This document shows, in pieces, positions 23,131 to 43,924 of a stretch of DNA of 64,000 bases; position 1 is the first letter of the stretch, and each line of letters opens with the position of its first letter. The DNA is taken from positions 1-64,000 of the forward strand of contig JASAMV010004419.1 of NCBI GenBank assembly GCA_030248065.1, given 5' to 3'. The DNA is from Rhynchonema sp. JSB1_4 (lineage: Eukaryota > Nematoda > Chromadorea > Monhysterida > Xyalidae). The notes below the pieces were generated by a model. The model worked only from the letters and a program-made list of their open reading frames with translations, was not told where the DNA came from and did no database searches. The position numbers and the translations under genes were made by a program.

Positions 23131-25647
23131 ATGGAAGACGTCCACGGGGCCGATGAGCTGATGTTTGTATCGCAGAAGTTGAACATTGGTGATGAAGTTC
23201 AGCTGACCATGACGAGTGCACTGTGCGAATTATACAGCCCAGCTGAACCAGACTTCGATGAAGACGAAATGTAGTTTGACAAATTTGTGTGGTTGCTGCT
23301 TTGTGATGTGATTACTGTTTCGTACCGTGCTGTTATTTAATGCGGTTATTATTCCAAGGCGTGGAATCGACATCGTGCAAGATCCCGGGTTTGTTCTCGC
23401 CGCGCTCACTGACTCGACCATTGAATTGTCTCCGATGCCCGCTCATGTCGAATTGGTCACTGCAAAGTTAGAGGTCTACAAGAACTTGTTTTTTTGTTCG
23501 CAAATTCGTTCGTTGTGAATTATTCGGCCTCTAGTTTATGTTTCCTTAAATGTGCAGAGCGAAACGCGCCGACGCCGAGAAACGCAAGAAGACCGCATAC
23601 AAGCAAGTAGCCTATCAGTGCTGGAAGTATCGACACATTGACATCGACATGGTTTGTACATTGGGTATTGTATGACTTGGCCCTTAATGCCCGCCAGCGC
23701 AAAAATTGAGTACCAGATGTTTAAGATTCCACTGAATGTTCCCGAGTCAGCAACATCAACCATGAGTCCAGTGGAAATGGTTGTCACTGTAGTCATCGGC
23801 CGACCATACACTGCGCCGCCTGACGCCTACCAGCAAAAGATGGGCCGTTTGGTAAGTTGGTTGCTGGTTACTGCCAGTCTGATTATTTTTTCAGCAAAAA
23901 TTATCAAAAAGATGTTCAGTTGCAACTGGACTCGGCGTTCCTGGTTCTCGGCAGTCAACCACTGTCGAGTCTGCACAAGGCCATTGCGTGCACCGGTAAG
24001 TACAACGTGGGCATTGAAGTCACCGAATTGCAGCACGAGTTCACGAAGCCCAGCAAATTATCGGATGAGTTACTGGAAAAAGAAGTTTGTTTGACAAGTC
24101 ATGTTTGTTTCTGCAAATATATTCTTGAACATTATGGATGTTCGTATTCAGCCGGCCTATTTCTTCATCAACGACACGTTCTACGAGTCTGGCTCGCCGT
24201 TTTCAAGTCTTCTCATCGAGTAAGCCTCCTATAAGTAGGGTTTGAGATCTGGGGGCCCCATCACCGGACATCTGGAAGGACCCGACAGCCGACATCTGGG
24301 GATAAAGCCGGCAGTTTTGAAAATGTCCCAAAATACGCGACACATCGTATTTTTGGACCAAAAACAAGCAAAAATGTTGCACATGCTCTTGCTTCATCAA
24401 TGCAAATTTTTGGCTCAGTCTACTGATTTTAGAGGTTATTTTTGGGCAAAATGGATACCGAATGCCACAGTGTGCGTTCGTGAAACATTGCGGTCGAAGA
24501 AAAATTTCCCTTAAAATTCTCATCAAAATTGGTGTTTTGAACTCTAACTGTCGGGTGTCGGGTCCCGAAAAACCCTACACCCGACGTCTGGAGGTACCCG
24601 ACACTTGCCCAATTTTGGTACCCAACACCCGACATCGCTCTAACCCTACCTATAAGAACAATTATCAATCTCTCATGAAGATTTCGCCACTGATTTCCAA
24701 TTATATCTCAAATGCCAAGTTTCAGTCCGATTATCAGCTGGGCGACCAAGAAGAAATTGAAGACCAACAGTGAGAACGGCACATTTTCGATCGACAAAAT
24801 GGCGGATGTGAAACTGTCGAATCTGTCGTTGCATCTGGGATTCCCGTATTTGTATGAGCACGGACACGGCTGTCAGCACCTGATTGCGTTCACCGATATT
24901 CGGTTTGGTATTTTGATTCATTTTCATTGAGTTTACTTTCTTGTTTCAAATTTATTGGCGACAACATCGCATAATAGCTGCATGCGTTCGACCAAAGGGA
25001 TTATCGTAACGTTTTCTCGTTTTTTTCAGCATGATCCATTGCGACGATTGTCAGAATCCGGATGCGTATCCGATGCAAATCTCGCCGCAATGTCAACGTC
25101 GCACGATTTGTGATTGTTGTGAGCAAAATACTGCCTGGTTGGAATCGATTTATTCAGTTCTTCTGAACTGCTTGCTCACTGTTTCTCTACACAGTGCAAT
25201 CTCATGGTATAGTCCATCCATCTGCTCATTACACTTTTTGTCAGCTGAAAAGTTTGACAGGATCCAGTGCTGTTCCGGTTCCGGTTGGCTTACGAAAAAG
25301 AAAAGAAAGAGAAATCGATTTTTATTTTATTTTTGTTTGCCGTTTTCTCTGACATTGCCTTGCGGAGGAACAATTTTTTTAGTACAACGGAACCTGAACC
25401 TCCCAAACAAAAGTGCCATGAGCTGATGGACTATACAATGCACGACCGACCGTCAATGTTTCTGATCATGGAAATCATGCTGTACAAATTTTTTTCCAGC
25501 TACGTATCGTTCGACCACGAGTTGGTGTCAGTGAATCCGTGTTTCTGGTGCCACGAGTGTCTGCACGAATCGAGTTTCGACGCAAAAACCGGTGCGAAAA
25601 CGTGCGAATTCCGTGCCTTCACCTTCTTGGATCGCAGTGCGGTCTAG
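23131..25647 (+). CDS. SNAPC3: snRNA-activating protein complex subunit 3 (SNAPc/PTF beta)
   Basis: Subunit of SNAPc, which binds the proximal sequence element of snRNA genes and recruits RNA polymerase II or III. Exons: 23131-23270, 23359-23473, 23580-23651, 23717-23851, 23920-24084, 24152-24219, 24726-24902, 25030-25137, 25500-25647; total 1,128 nt (375 aa). The C-terminal half matches the family closely: FLVLGSQPLSSLHKAI, AYFFINDTFYES, LHLGFPYLYEHGHGCQHLIA, TDIRMIHCDDC and VNPCFWCHECLHESSFDAKT. The cysteine/histidine clusters (HCDDC, CDCC, CFWCHEC) are the conserved zinc-binding region. The GTAAGT at 23998 is read through, because the protein continues in register with the family. Start and third exon are the weakest points: a better acceptor at 23557 is out of phase. 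The sixth intron holds an inverted-repeat element. Confidence 0.88.
24236..24648. mobile_element. Non-autonomous DNA element with 8-bp target duplication (family C)
   Basis: Ends TAGGGTTTGAG and CTCTAACCCTA are inverted, and the 8 bp CCTATAAG flank it at 24228-24235 and 24649-24656. The interior has repeated ACCCGACA/CCGACATCTGG motifs and no transposase frame. The whole element sits in a SNAPC3 intron. A reverse-oriented relative is at about 46290-46716. Confidence 0.72.
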
Positions 25648-26454
25648 ATTGTTTGAACTTTCGAGTTCTGTTTTTTGTTCTGTTTATTATCTGTTTTTGT
25701 GTTTTTGTTTTTTGTTTTGTTTGACGATTGGTTGTGCAATCATGAGCCTTGTGATCGTTTCTCTTGTGCAAAACAACGTGATTCAAGTGAGCATTTGTGA
25801 CGATATTTAATCTTATGACTTAACTTTGCTTTGTACTCCCTTACAGGCACTGACAATACACTTTGTTGTAGCTACGAATTAATTGTACTTTATTTATTTG
25901 AACAGTGTTTTAAACGTGCTTCGGCAACTTTCATTTTATTGTAAATAACGCATATTTTACGAGTTCCAGTGCGCAGTTTACCCAGCCTTGCTTTGTGATT
26001 GTTGTTTATGATTTATTTTGTTGTTTGATTGCTGCTATTGATTATAATTTTTTTTCTGCAAAGCAGACGTGCAATTTTAATGTGCAAGAGCAAGATAAGT
26101 GGTTCAATTGTTTGTTCTTCTATTTACTTTTTGTTTGGTTGTTGTTTTGTTTTTAGTATATGTGCACATTTATTTCATATCGTTTTTTGTTGTTCGTTGA
26201 TGGTTAGCATTTTCTTCTTTTTCGTTTTCTCCACCAGAATTTGTTCTTCGATCATGCACACAATCGATAAATGTGCCACCGTTTCTACCAGCTTACCTTC
26301 AACCGTCCCTGAGTGTTCAAGACGGGTTGTCGAACCACCCAGGCCAAAGCAATGAGCTGTTGGCCTTATTCTCATTTCATAGTGGCTTGTATTCTGCTCT
26401 CGTGAGTTTTGCAAGTTGACAAAATCAGATTTATGTTGCAGCAGTTGGACTGAA
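25648..26454. other. Intergenic region
   Basis: About 0.8 kb of T-rich DNA between the SNAPC3 stop and the NAA35 start on the same strand. It should hold the SNAPC3 3' UTR and the NAA35 promoter. No supported exon, RNA gene or repeat is seen. Confidence 0.45.
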
Positions 26455-29400
26455 ATGACACTTGAAGACTCGTTGAAAATGCTCAACAAACTGTCAAAAT
26501 CTAGGAACTCGGGTGATTCAAATGAGCCCACTGATCCAGTGAACCACGATGATCAATGGACCGGCATCACCGACCAATTTATGCAATCGGTACAAGGTTG
26601 GTTGGTCTTGTTTAGGTATATGTGTTGGACTATCAGGTACGGAGGAACATCGCTTTCGGGTAGAGACGAAACTGACTGAAAAATGCTTCCCCCGTCGTGC
26701 TACTGAAATGTGGGTTTCCGACGGAAATGGGCGTGGGTTTGATTTTGGCATTGTGTCGATTTGATCGGGTTCAAACCGTATCCCTGATTTCAGATATTGG
26801 CATCGGAAGGCTGGTCCACGATAAAAAGTGAGCTCACACAGCTATTTTGTTGACAGGTGATCACAAATTTGTAAATTAGTGTAATTGTCATGTTTTCAGT
26901 TTCACGCTGTCCGAAGCGATGTCCGCGATCGAACTAATGGACCCGAAAATGGACGCAGGAATGGTGCATCAACCGAAGATTATGTCCGTGGATGAGGCGG
27001 TACAAAGTGGTACACTGCCAGCTGAAAGGATTGAAAATGCTCAGTTGATTGCCACTTGTGACGCCACATTCGCAACGCTGGTCACATGGCTGGAGGGTGA
27101 GTTCTTGTGTGTTTTGGAACAGTTTGTGCAACAAACAGTGTTGTACTGTATCGGCTTTTGAATGACACGGGCCTTGCCTGTGCAAACAGAGGCCGAGTTC
27201 GTCAATTTTGGATCAGGCCTACTCTGGGAAAAGGAGCTGACACTAATTTTCATCAGGCCCACATAACTTACGGCCACGAATTCTGTGCAGAGTCCGCCTT
27301 ATAATGTGGGTTAGGTTTGCACAAATGTTCAAGTTTCAGGTCACACACTTGCGAACACCCTGTTGACCAACTATTACATGCTGATTGATGACGGCAGCCA
27401 AATCAAAATCGAGCCACGAATGCAGGCGTTTGTGCTCGGTGTGCGCTTGTTGGCCGGTCTGGTTCGATGCACCATTGAACGGGCGTGCGTCGCTGAGGAG
27501 GTTGGGAAATTTTTTGTTTCTTCCATCCTTTCAAAAATAATCATGAGACAAGTTGTCTGCAGGAAGATTTCAATCCGAATCTGTTCCAATACGATCTCGT
27601 GCCGAACATGCCCTATCAGAAGATTCTGTCGACATTGAGAGAGCTGGATGAACAGTTGCAGAAACAGATAAGAGTTGGTTACTGGCTGTGAAGCTTCGGT
27701 AAAAGACTTGAAATTAATTGGGTTCTGAAATGTTTGTGTTACCTTCAGAAAGCCAAGAACGACTCCGGTTCCGAAACTGAAACTGAACAGCAAAAGGTAA
27801 GTGGATGTTAAAATTATTTTGCTTTTCATGTTTGTTGGCACAAATTGTGCGGTTTTTCAACACCGCGATCGTATTTGACTGTTGTTCCTCGTGAAAAAAT
27901 TACAAAAATTAGGACAACAACAATCATGTTGATGTTGTAGCCAATTATTTTCACGTAAACAAGATCTAACCTATTGCCATCGATTCCTGTTTCCAGCAGT
28001 TGTTGCCTGCAATCGCTGCTCGACTGTCATTCCTCCGCCATCTCAACATGGCTCTCTTTGCCATGATGCCCGTTGTTGAGCACGCGATCAATCGACGCGC
28101 TGCATCGAATAAGGTGGTTTCGTGGTGCTCTGATTTCAATAAGAGGGTGTCTTGAATCTGTAAGTCAGAATGCTGAACGCAGTCTCATCTCAAGCTGAAG
28201 ATAGTGCTTTTTCATCCATCGCCTTGAATGTCCACAAATGTTTCTCCATGTGCATGGTTGGGCTAGGCTCAAAGTTATAATTGGGCGAAGACCAACTGCT
28301 TTGTGGCAAGAGCTCTTTCTGTATTTGCGATGCTGTGCCGGTTTTTTGGGACACTTCGCAGGTTGTTTCGGATACTGAGTTGTGGGATACATCGTCCTCT
28401 TGGTTTGGGCTTGGGTTACTTCGCTTCGACATAGTAGAACAAAAGGTAGGGAACATTTTGGGATACTTCGTCATTGTATCTGGCACATGCGCCGTGGTTA
28501 TTGAGAGCAAACTGAACCGAAACCATTCAAACGATCATCATAATCCTGTGGACGAGGTTTAATGCATAATTTTCAGTTCTGTTGACATGTCCTGTGATCT
28601 GTCCTGATGTCCGTGATCATCGTAATCCAATTGTTCAGCAGCCCAGCAGCAACGCGGTGCCGCCACCGAATCTGTCCGACGCCGAAAAACGACTGCGATG
28701 GTGTGAGGAGGTGATTGATCAGATCGAGCGAACAATCGAGCTGGGGCAACAGCCTGCAGATGAAGAAGATGGTCGGTCATGTTTAATTCCAGTCAGATTT
28801 CTTGGTCGATTTGAAACTAATTTTTTAGGAAATTTCTCGTGGCTGCCCGCTTTTGAGCCAGAGATTAATCAGCATCTGCTGCCTGGTTGGTTCTTGGTCA
28901 ACATAGTTCTTGCTTTTGTACAGAAATGGACCTGTTTCTATTTGATTCAGCAACCTTCCCGAGACGTACGAGAGTGTTTCCCAGACGTGAGGCAATCGCG
29001 TACCTCAGAAATCTGGTGCGTCGACTGCAACTGATCTGTCTGACCCTGCCTCAATGTGCGCATGGCATCACGCCAGCTTTGGTTGGTTGTCGCGTTTGAC
29101 GTTTAACAATTTGCAGTTTATGATTTTTTTGTGGAAAGCGAGGTTGTGTCACTTGATTTTGTGATCGTTTTTCAGAACTTCCTACGCCAGTTCAGTCGAA
29201 ATCGCAGCTGTGTGCTATCGCGCTCTGTTCTGCAGGTCGGAACGAACGCTTTTCAATGAACTGCACCTAGATTGGAAATCTGATAAGGCAGCGAATGGAG
29301 AGCTTTCTGTCAAATCTGTGCCGTTTTTCTGGAGAGCGACCTTCTGCTAATTTGACGGGCGCAAATGAGTGTTTCATGCTGCTTTAAAAACGTTTCACCA

Positions 29401-32400
29401 TCTAGCATAACATGAGCTCAGGAAATGAACAAAACGATAATTTGTGGATTTGGGTCTGGTCTGCCAGAAACGAAAAATAAATAAAAATACGAAGGTCAGC
29501 TAATTTCTGCAACTCGCTGTAATAATGACAATGATGCGAATCGCAGCTCGCCTATCTGCCAATGGTTGAGAGCGACAACAACAACAGTCAATCCGAACGT
29601 CGTGCTTCGTTGTGCTCGACCGAGGGTTCGACCTCTCCGAGTGTGCCATCAGCCATCGACACGCGTGTCATCGGTACGATACCACTAGCCGATTGTGTGC
29701 TCGAGTCGTTGGCCGCTTTCATTCTACTGCCGGCCTCATTTTATAAGTTCGTTGTGACGGTTTGGTTTTTTTGGGATCTTTGGGACTTACAATGTGGAGA
29801 ACGACGGAAAACCCAGGTAGCTTAGTAACGGGTAACTCGGGAAAACATGGTAACTAAATCAATTACACTTCCACACGCCTCTAGTTAGGCCGACGTTTAG
29901 TAAAGATATAAAGGTCTGATACAACATCCTAGTCTCCTCAAGGTTGTTGGCAACAACAGCACATCTTTCAGCAAAACACCGGGTCCGATTTCCGATGAGC
30001 GTCAAACGTTCGCCAATCTGGCCTATCGAGCACTCTTGTTTCTGGTGACTGCCGCCGGTCACAACCGAGCCAGACAGCCACAGAAAATCGCACAGGCGCT
30101 CAAGGAAATGATGCATTTGCAGGATGAGGTTAATTGAGTTAATTGAGGTTTTTTTTTAGCACATAGCGTGTAATTTACCTTTTCGCTGAGCTGACACCGG
30201 CCTAGCCCTTATTTGTCATGTTGGATACTAGTTCAACGGAGTGCCACAAGATTAACAAAACTATTTCATCGTTCACACTAATTGAGCTCTCTCTGATCTC
30301 AGTATTTCCAGTTTAGCGTTCTTGTTTCACTCCACAGACAGAAATGTTTTATGGCCACTGTATGGGTTTGTCAAATGTGTCATTGATCTTCTAATTTGAT
30401 GATTGTATCAATAACCAATGGGAAGCTAGAAACTGCAACCAATATGAACAAAGTCGCAGAGCTCTGTACGTGGTTGTTGCTGACCGAACTATCGTTCCGC
30501 AACGAATCAGTTTAAACTGAACCCCAAAGTTCATGCACGGGCATCATGATTTAATTTCTTGCAATAATCGTGCGAAAATTAAAATAAACGTGATTGTCAT
30601 TGTGTGCAAACTTTTCCTATAATTTGCAGGCCAATCGTATCGATCTAAATCTGCACGAAATTTGGCGTCAAGAACGCAACGGCGAACTGATGTACAATCC
30701 GCAATATCTAGTCCAATTTGTCACCCATCAGACGCTGCTGGCCATTCGTGACTATTTCGAGATTGGATTTGAACTCCAACTTTATGCGCCGTTTGAATAC
30801 TCATATTTATTTTGGTGAGATGAGTTTGTTTTTTTTTGTTATTTTTTAAGTTGATTATTTTGTCTTGTTTTTAGGTATTTGGGCGATGTGGTGTTTCGGA
30901 TGCTTGCACAAACGCTGGAAAGTTCGACCAAGGCCAGCATGGAGCTGATAAATCGAGGTAATGAATCTGAACATAAATATAACCTGATTTTCTGTGGTTT
31001 GGTTTCCCATGCAGTTCAATGAAAAATGGTGTGAATAAAGTGCATGGTTGTCCAGTGAACATTTGGCGGTAATGGCCCAAATTCTCGAATGCACCACCGG
31101 GGTGGTTGGTTGCGCAAAAGTGTATGTGATACATCTTACGCTCTCCACCTCGGTGCGTAACTTCTCTTTTGTTCCTAAAACGTGCGTGCGTTGAACAACT
31201 CCGCTGTTTGCATAAGCACGCAACAAATCGAGGTCAGCCAGCTAGAAGTTGTCATCATCGTGTTATGGGAATTTGGGCCTATGATGCATTTCCAGACGAT
31301 GAAAAACCGAACAAGTCGAAGAAAGCGTCATCTAATAAACACAAACAACGACGAGAGATCGAGCGACTTCGTGCCATGTATGTGCGCACGGACGAGTACT
31401 GGTACTGTCACAGCATATCCCGGGCATGTGTTGCCGTCTTCCATGTTAGTTGTCTTTCGATTCCTGTTTTTCGGCCCAAATCCTGCCTGAGCATCTACCA
31501 ATTGAGATCATGTAGCGCTGTGCTGCGTATAGTTGTCGAACAACCGGTTCTTTATATTTTTCAAAAAAAGCAGATATAAAGAACCGCACTGTGTTTGTAT
31601 AAGCATATGGGAACCAAGAACAAGCATTTTTGGCACACTTTTGTGTGTTACTAATACCGCGCATGCAGTGGTGTCGTTGGGGGGAAGGGGAGGGTACCCT
31701 CCTAAATCTTGATTTTTTCACCCAGGGGTATCCGGTATCCTGACTTTTTGTCCAGTGGTACCCTACCCAAAATTTTTCCGAAAACCGCAAAAATCGCCCA
31801 TTTTTACCTCCAAAATGCTCAAAATGGCTTGCTAGAGCAAGCATAAGCCCCAAAATGGCAATTTTTAGCGCTTCCAACACCGATTTTGCTCAATTTTCCT
31901 CTAAAAAAATTGACCTTTTTTGCACCCCCCTGGTATCCGAGATTTTTCATTCTGGGTATCCGGTATCCAAAAATTTTGGATTTTGGGTATTCGGTATCCT
32001 GACTTTTTGATTTCCCAACGACACCACTGCGCGCATGTGTTTTATAACGATTATCATGACCTGCTATGCCCGAAACAACGGCGACTTTTACCATGATGGA
32101 TTCACGTTTTGAAAATTTTTTTGTCGATTATTCCGAAAAAGTAGCCGAACGTTTTGTGAAAACCTTCGGCCCGGGTCGGCCCGATCTTTCTCTCGTTTTT
32201 TTTCGTTTTCTCCACTGCCTCGCAGCACTTGAAAAAAACGGTTTTTTCAGGAAAACGTTTTTTTTTTCACGCGGCAACTGTAGTACCCTGATCTTGAACG
32301 ACACCTCACACTGCGTGCTTTCGTTTGTCGTTCCGCTTTTCTTGCAATTTCGGCTTTTGTTGTTGCTGTTTCAAATTCAACCAAATGAAAACCAAAAATT

Positions 32401-33486
32401 AGGCGCACCGGCGTTTCTGATACGAAGAGAGCGAAACATTTGATCACGGTTATCATAGCAAAATAATCATTCAGTTCAGTCAGTGCTTTGGATGTGTTTT
32501 GAAACCTAATTTTGATTTTAGGCAGTGGTTGGTGCTGAAACATCTGGTGCCCAACCAATACCCAGGCCGGAGGACGCACACAAGCGTTACGCGCATCGTA
32601 TGAAATCGCTGGCTGCACTTCAATGTCCGCCGTATTTTACATACGATCAGTTTGTCGGGTGTAGCAGGTTGGGTGATGTTTCACATCCAGCTCGATTTGG
32701 CCTTGGCCGGTATGCTCTGATTGGCCGCAGTGTATTGGCAGGCCAAGTTGTGCAGGGCACCCTGGGGGCGGCTAAATCTGGAATGGTGTAGGGTACCCCA
32801 GAGTGGTGCAGAGTAACCAACCCCTGAAGGTGAAAAAAGGTGTTTTTTCATGTAATTTTACCACAAAATAGACCTAAAAATTGGCCGAAATTGGCCGTGT
32901 GTTAAATTAGCCATGGGGTAACATTTTCGAGGCCGCACGCTGGCCGATTTTATAGGACTAAAAAAGGCATGGCCTGACATCTGGTCCATCAAGTAAACAC
33001 GTGTCGGTAAAGTGCATGCTTGCGTCTTTGTGTTAGATTAAAAGAAGTGCAACATAACATCCAGTGCTGTTCTCTCAGATTGCACATGTTACGCGAACAA
33101 GACCCATCGAAGACACTCTCCGAGGCAGCACAGTTGTTTGACGAATCGCGAGCTAACCTAATGCAGGTCGAGGAAATGAATCCCAATCAGAAATTATTGA
33201 CCGAGGTGTGACTGAACGTGTTTTTGCATTCGTGTTGCTGGACCTGACTTGGCCGGAGAGTTTTGTGCAATTTCAGATTGATTCTCTGATCAAAATCTCA
33301 AAGAATAACGCGGTTGTCTGCAAGCTGTTAGCGTCGGGTAAAATGGCAGAGAAAAAGGTGACCAATCTTTATTTCTTTTGCAAACATTTGATGGAAGTTG
33401 TTGAATCAAATTTCTTTCAGTTATCATTATCATACGATTTTGGTTCGCATCCGATTGTTCCGTTGATCAAAATCGTCAGTGCCTGA
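26455..33486 (+). CDS. NAA35: NatC N-terminal acetyltransferase auxiliary subunit (Mak10/NAA35)
   Basis: Large auxiliary subunit of NatC, which acetylates N-termini such as Met-Leu on ribosome-bound chains together with NAA30 and NAA38. Twenty exons: 26455-26596, 26794-26827, 26900-27096, 27340-27500, 27563-27673, 27749-27796, 27997-28113, 28639-28771, 28829-28885, 28951-29081, 29176-29235, 29547-29746, 29972-30128, 30630-30814, 30875-30957, 31296-31444, 32522-32658, 33037-33205, 33277-33357, 33421-33486 (805 aa). The Mak10 signature EAMSAIELMDPKMDAGM is intact; further matches are HTLANTLLTN, NRSCVLSRSVLQ, GHNRARQPQKIA and PPYFTYDQF. The Lys-rich block after KPNKSKKASSNK replaces the human KKTKKKKK stretch. 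Length is slightly above the human protein's. A hAT-like MITE lies in intron 16. Confidence 0.92.
31666..32029. mobile_element. hAT-like MITE (family A), copy 1
   Basis: Begins CAGTGGTGTCGTTGGG and ends CCCAACGACACCACTG, a perfect 16-bp terminal inverted repeat. It is flanked by the exact 8-bp duplication CGCGCATG (31658-31665 and 32030-32037). 364 bp, no transposase. CA...TG ends with an 8-bp duplication are hallmarks of the hAT superfamily. Located in the NAA35 intron between exons 31296-31444 and 32522-32658. Confidence 0.88.
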
Positions 33487-34428
33487 AATTGTGTGGTGCC
33501 AACTGGTTCTGTTGAGGAATGGGTCATTTCACATCGATATAGCGCTACTTTTTTTCTGTCAAATCCTGCTCAAATGTTTAATCGAGTCAGAATTAGTCGT
33601 GTCACTGATTAACCTGTTTATGTTTTATATCTTTGTACCATAACAGTATCAACAGTGCTGGTGCTGTTTGTTGTCAGCAGCGGTTAAACTCTAATTGTTA
33701 AGAAAAGTATTGTATTACTGCATCGACAATGTTGATAAAATTCCAAATGGTGAAAGTCTTCTTCGTTATCATTTCATTATTCAAGACGACATTTCTATTG
33801 TCGGTTGCAAATCTACCTTTTTGTGCGTCTGATATTTCGTGTAGGTGTGGGACGATGACCTTGGTACATATGGTGCACCAGCAGGGTTACGGTAGCAAAA
33901 CCGGGCTGCTCCGCCTTTCGTGTCCAGGCAACCGTTAGATGTTGCAAAAAAGAAAAAATCGCGAAGCAGATTTTTCAGTGCATACCGTATTCCCTAAAAT
34001 AGAGCCCCCCCCCAAAATAGAGCCCCCAAAAATACAGCCCCCCTAAAAGGAGTCAGTGAAAAAATACAGCCCCCCCCAAAAATACAGCCCCCGAACTTGG
34101 AATTCCCCGCTTGGGGGTCGTAAAGTCAAGTTCTTGTATAAGACACCTTGTGTACAACGTTTGTGGTTGAGTATATGATGACGTAAAGCCTTTTATGGAA
34201 GATCTGCTCCTAAAAACACTCAAATGACCAGTAACACCCTGACAGAACTGCATTTTAGAGGTATTTTTTGGAACATTTTTTGAGATTTTGGGCAGCGAAA
34301 AAATACAACCCCCCCAAAAATAGAGCCCCCAAAAAATACAGCCCCCCTAAAAGGGGTTAGTGAAAAAATACAGCCCCCCCTTGTATTTTAGGTTTTACGG
34401 TATTCGCTGTTGTCGATGACTTTGAACA
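33487..34428. other. Intergenic gap between NAA35 and U2SURP
   Basis: Short spacer between two same-strand genes. Nearly half of it (33985-34400) is a TA-flanked repeat element that ends only 28 bp before the U2SURP start codon. Confidence 0.5.
33985..34400. mobile_element. Tc1/mariner-like MITE with TA flanks
   Basis: Starts CCGTATTCCCTAAAATA and ends TATTTTAGGTTTTACGG, imperfect inverted ends, with TA on each side (33983-33984, 34401-34402). Inside, the phrase AAAATACAGCCCCCC occurs several times. No open transposase. Its right end is next to the U2SURP start codon, so it may contribute promoter or 5' UTR sequence. Confidence 0.65.
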
Positions 34429-42734
<8,306 letters not shown>

Positions 42735-43705
42735 AAACTTGCCGATCAGAATTTTTCTGATGATGCTGGCTGATGTTTTATGTTGCCTATTTGTGATGCA
42801 AAGATAATAATGTTCACAATTTTGTTTCTTGTTTTTGTTGGTTTGTTTCTGTGTTCAACCGTTTTACATTGTGCGATAAGCCGTTTAGCCCGTCTGTTTT
42901 TTTTTGGTTGCGTAAATTGTAAACTGGATTTAAAAAAATCGTTCTGGGTTTCCTTCGTCCATTCATTAGTCTACCATTGTTTCTTTTCCACGTGCGCATA
43001 AGTGTTCCGATTTGCTCATGTGTACGTTTTTTCATTTTTATGTCAGCGTTAGTATACCATCTGATGTAAAACTCCGTGTCTGCATAAAATTGGAACAAAA
43101 CCCAGCTTGATTAGCTACTATTGAGGTTTCCACGCGTGTTTCACGCTCTGTAGCATCTGTTTATACCTTCAAACTTTTAATCTTATCCTTGTGTTGCGAA
43201 CTTCTTGCGCTATTTTTGATGTTGTTACAACAGGGGCGTCCAGGTTTTTTAATCATGAGTAATTTTGCCAACAATATTTTTGTTACGTTATACATATGTG
43301 CGCACACGCTCGTGAATAGGTGTGAGGTGTCAGCAGCGTGCTGTGAGTCACAACAGTAACTGCGCAATGATGGCAAAAAAGTTTTATTTCGTTTCATTCA
43401 TACGATTATTAAAGCGAGTTTTTTCATCTGATATCCGGCTTTTTTGTTTCAGTGTGACGTGTTCCTGCAGGTTTATCCGGGTTGGGCAAATTATCGTCCC
43501 TTTATCCATTAGATGCTTGTTGCGGCAGCAGACTGTAATTATACGTATACATGTGGTCGGACGCCTTGGTTGGACAACGTTTGCAGCAGTGATTGCCTGT
43601 TTTGGCCGCTCCTCCGCACCGGTGAGTCACGCGTGGTTTGGCTTTTGGTAAATTCTCGGCAGAGTTTATAACACAGCGATAGCATTCACACAAACGGAAT
43701 CCAAC
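42735..43705. other. U2SURP 3' flank / intergenic
   Basis: T-rich DNA after the U2SURP stop, expected to include its 3' UTR. No supported exon or repeat is seen before the GC-rich element at about 43710. Confidence 0.4.
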
Positions 43706-43709
43706 TGAC

Positions 43710-43855
43710 CAGAGGTCGCAATCGGGCCGGCCCGACCTCGGGCCGGGCCGAGCCGGGCCGGGCCGCGATTTTGGGCTTTTGGCTCGGGCCGGGCCGGAGA
43801 TTTGGAGGGTCGGGCCGGGCCGGGCCGGGCACCCCGGCCCGAAGCTTCTGAAGTG
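43710..43855. repeat. GC-rich hAT-like MITE fragment (family B)
   Basis: Starts CAGAGGTCGCAATCGGGCCG, identical to the left end of the complete element at 46552-46685, and continues as GGCCGGGCC repeats with a GATTTGGAGGGTCGGGCC block. The right terminus is missing; the sequence ends CCCGGCCCGAAGCTTCTG. A truncated copy just upstream of the LINE. Confidence 0.7.
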
Positions 43856-43924
43856 ACTTATTTTACTGAAAAAGTAGGGGTTTTTTTTGTCCAAAATACT
43901 AAAATTTCTGACGGATTCAGCAAG

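Noticed and set aside
23998..24003. GTAAGT as a splice donor in SNAPC3
   Set aside because: Reading through gives residues that stay aligned with the SNAPC3 family, and the exon closes in phase at 24084.
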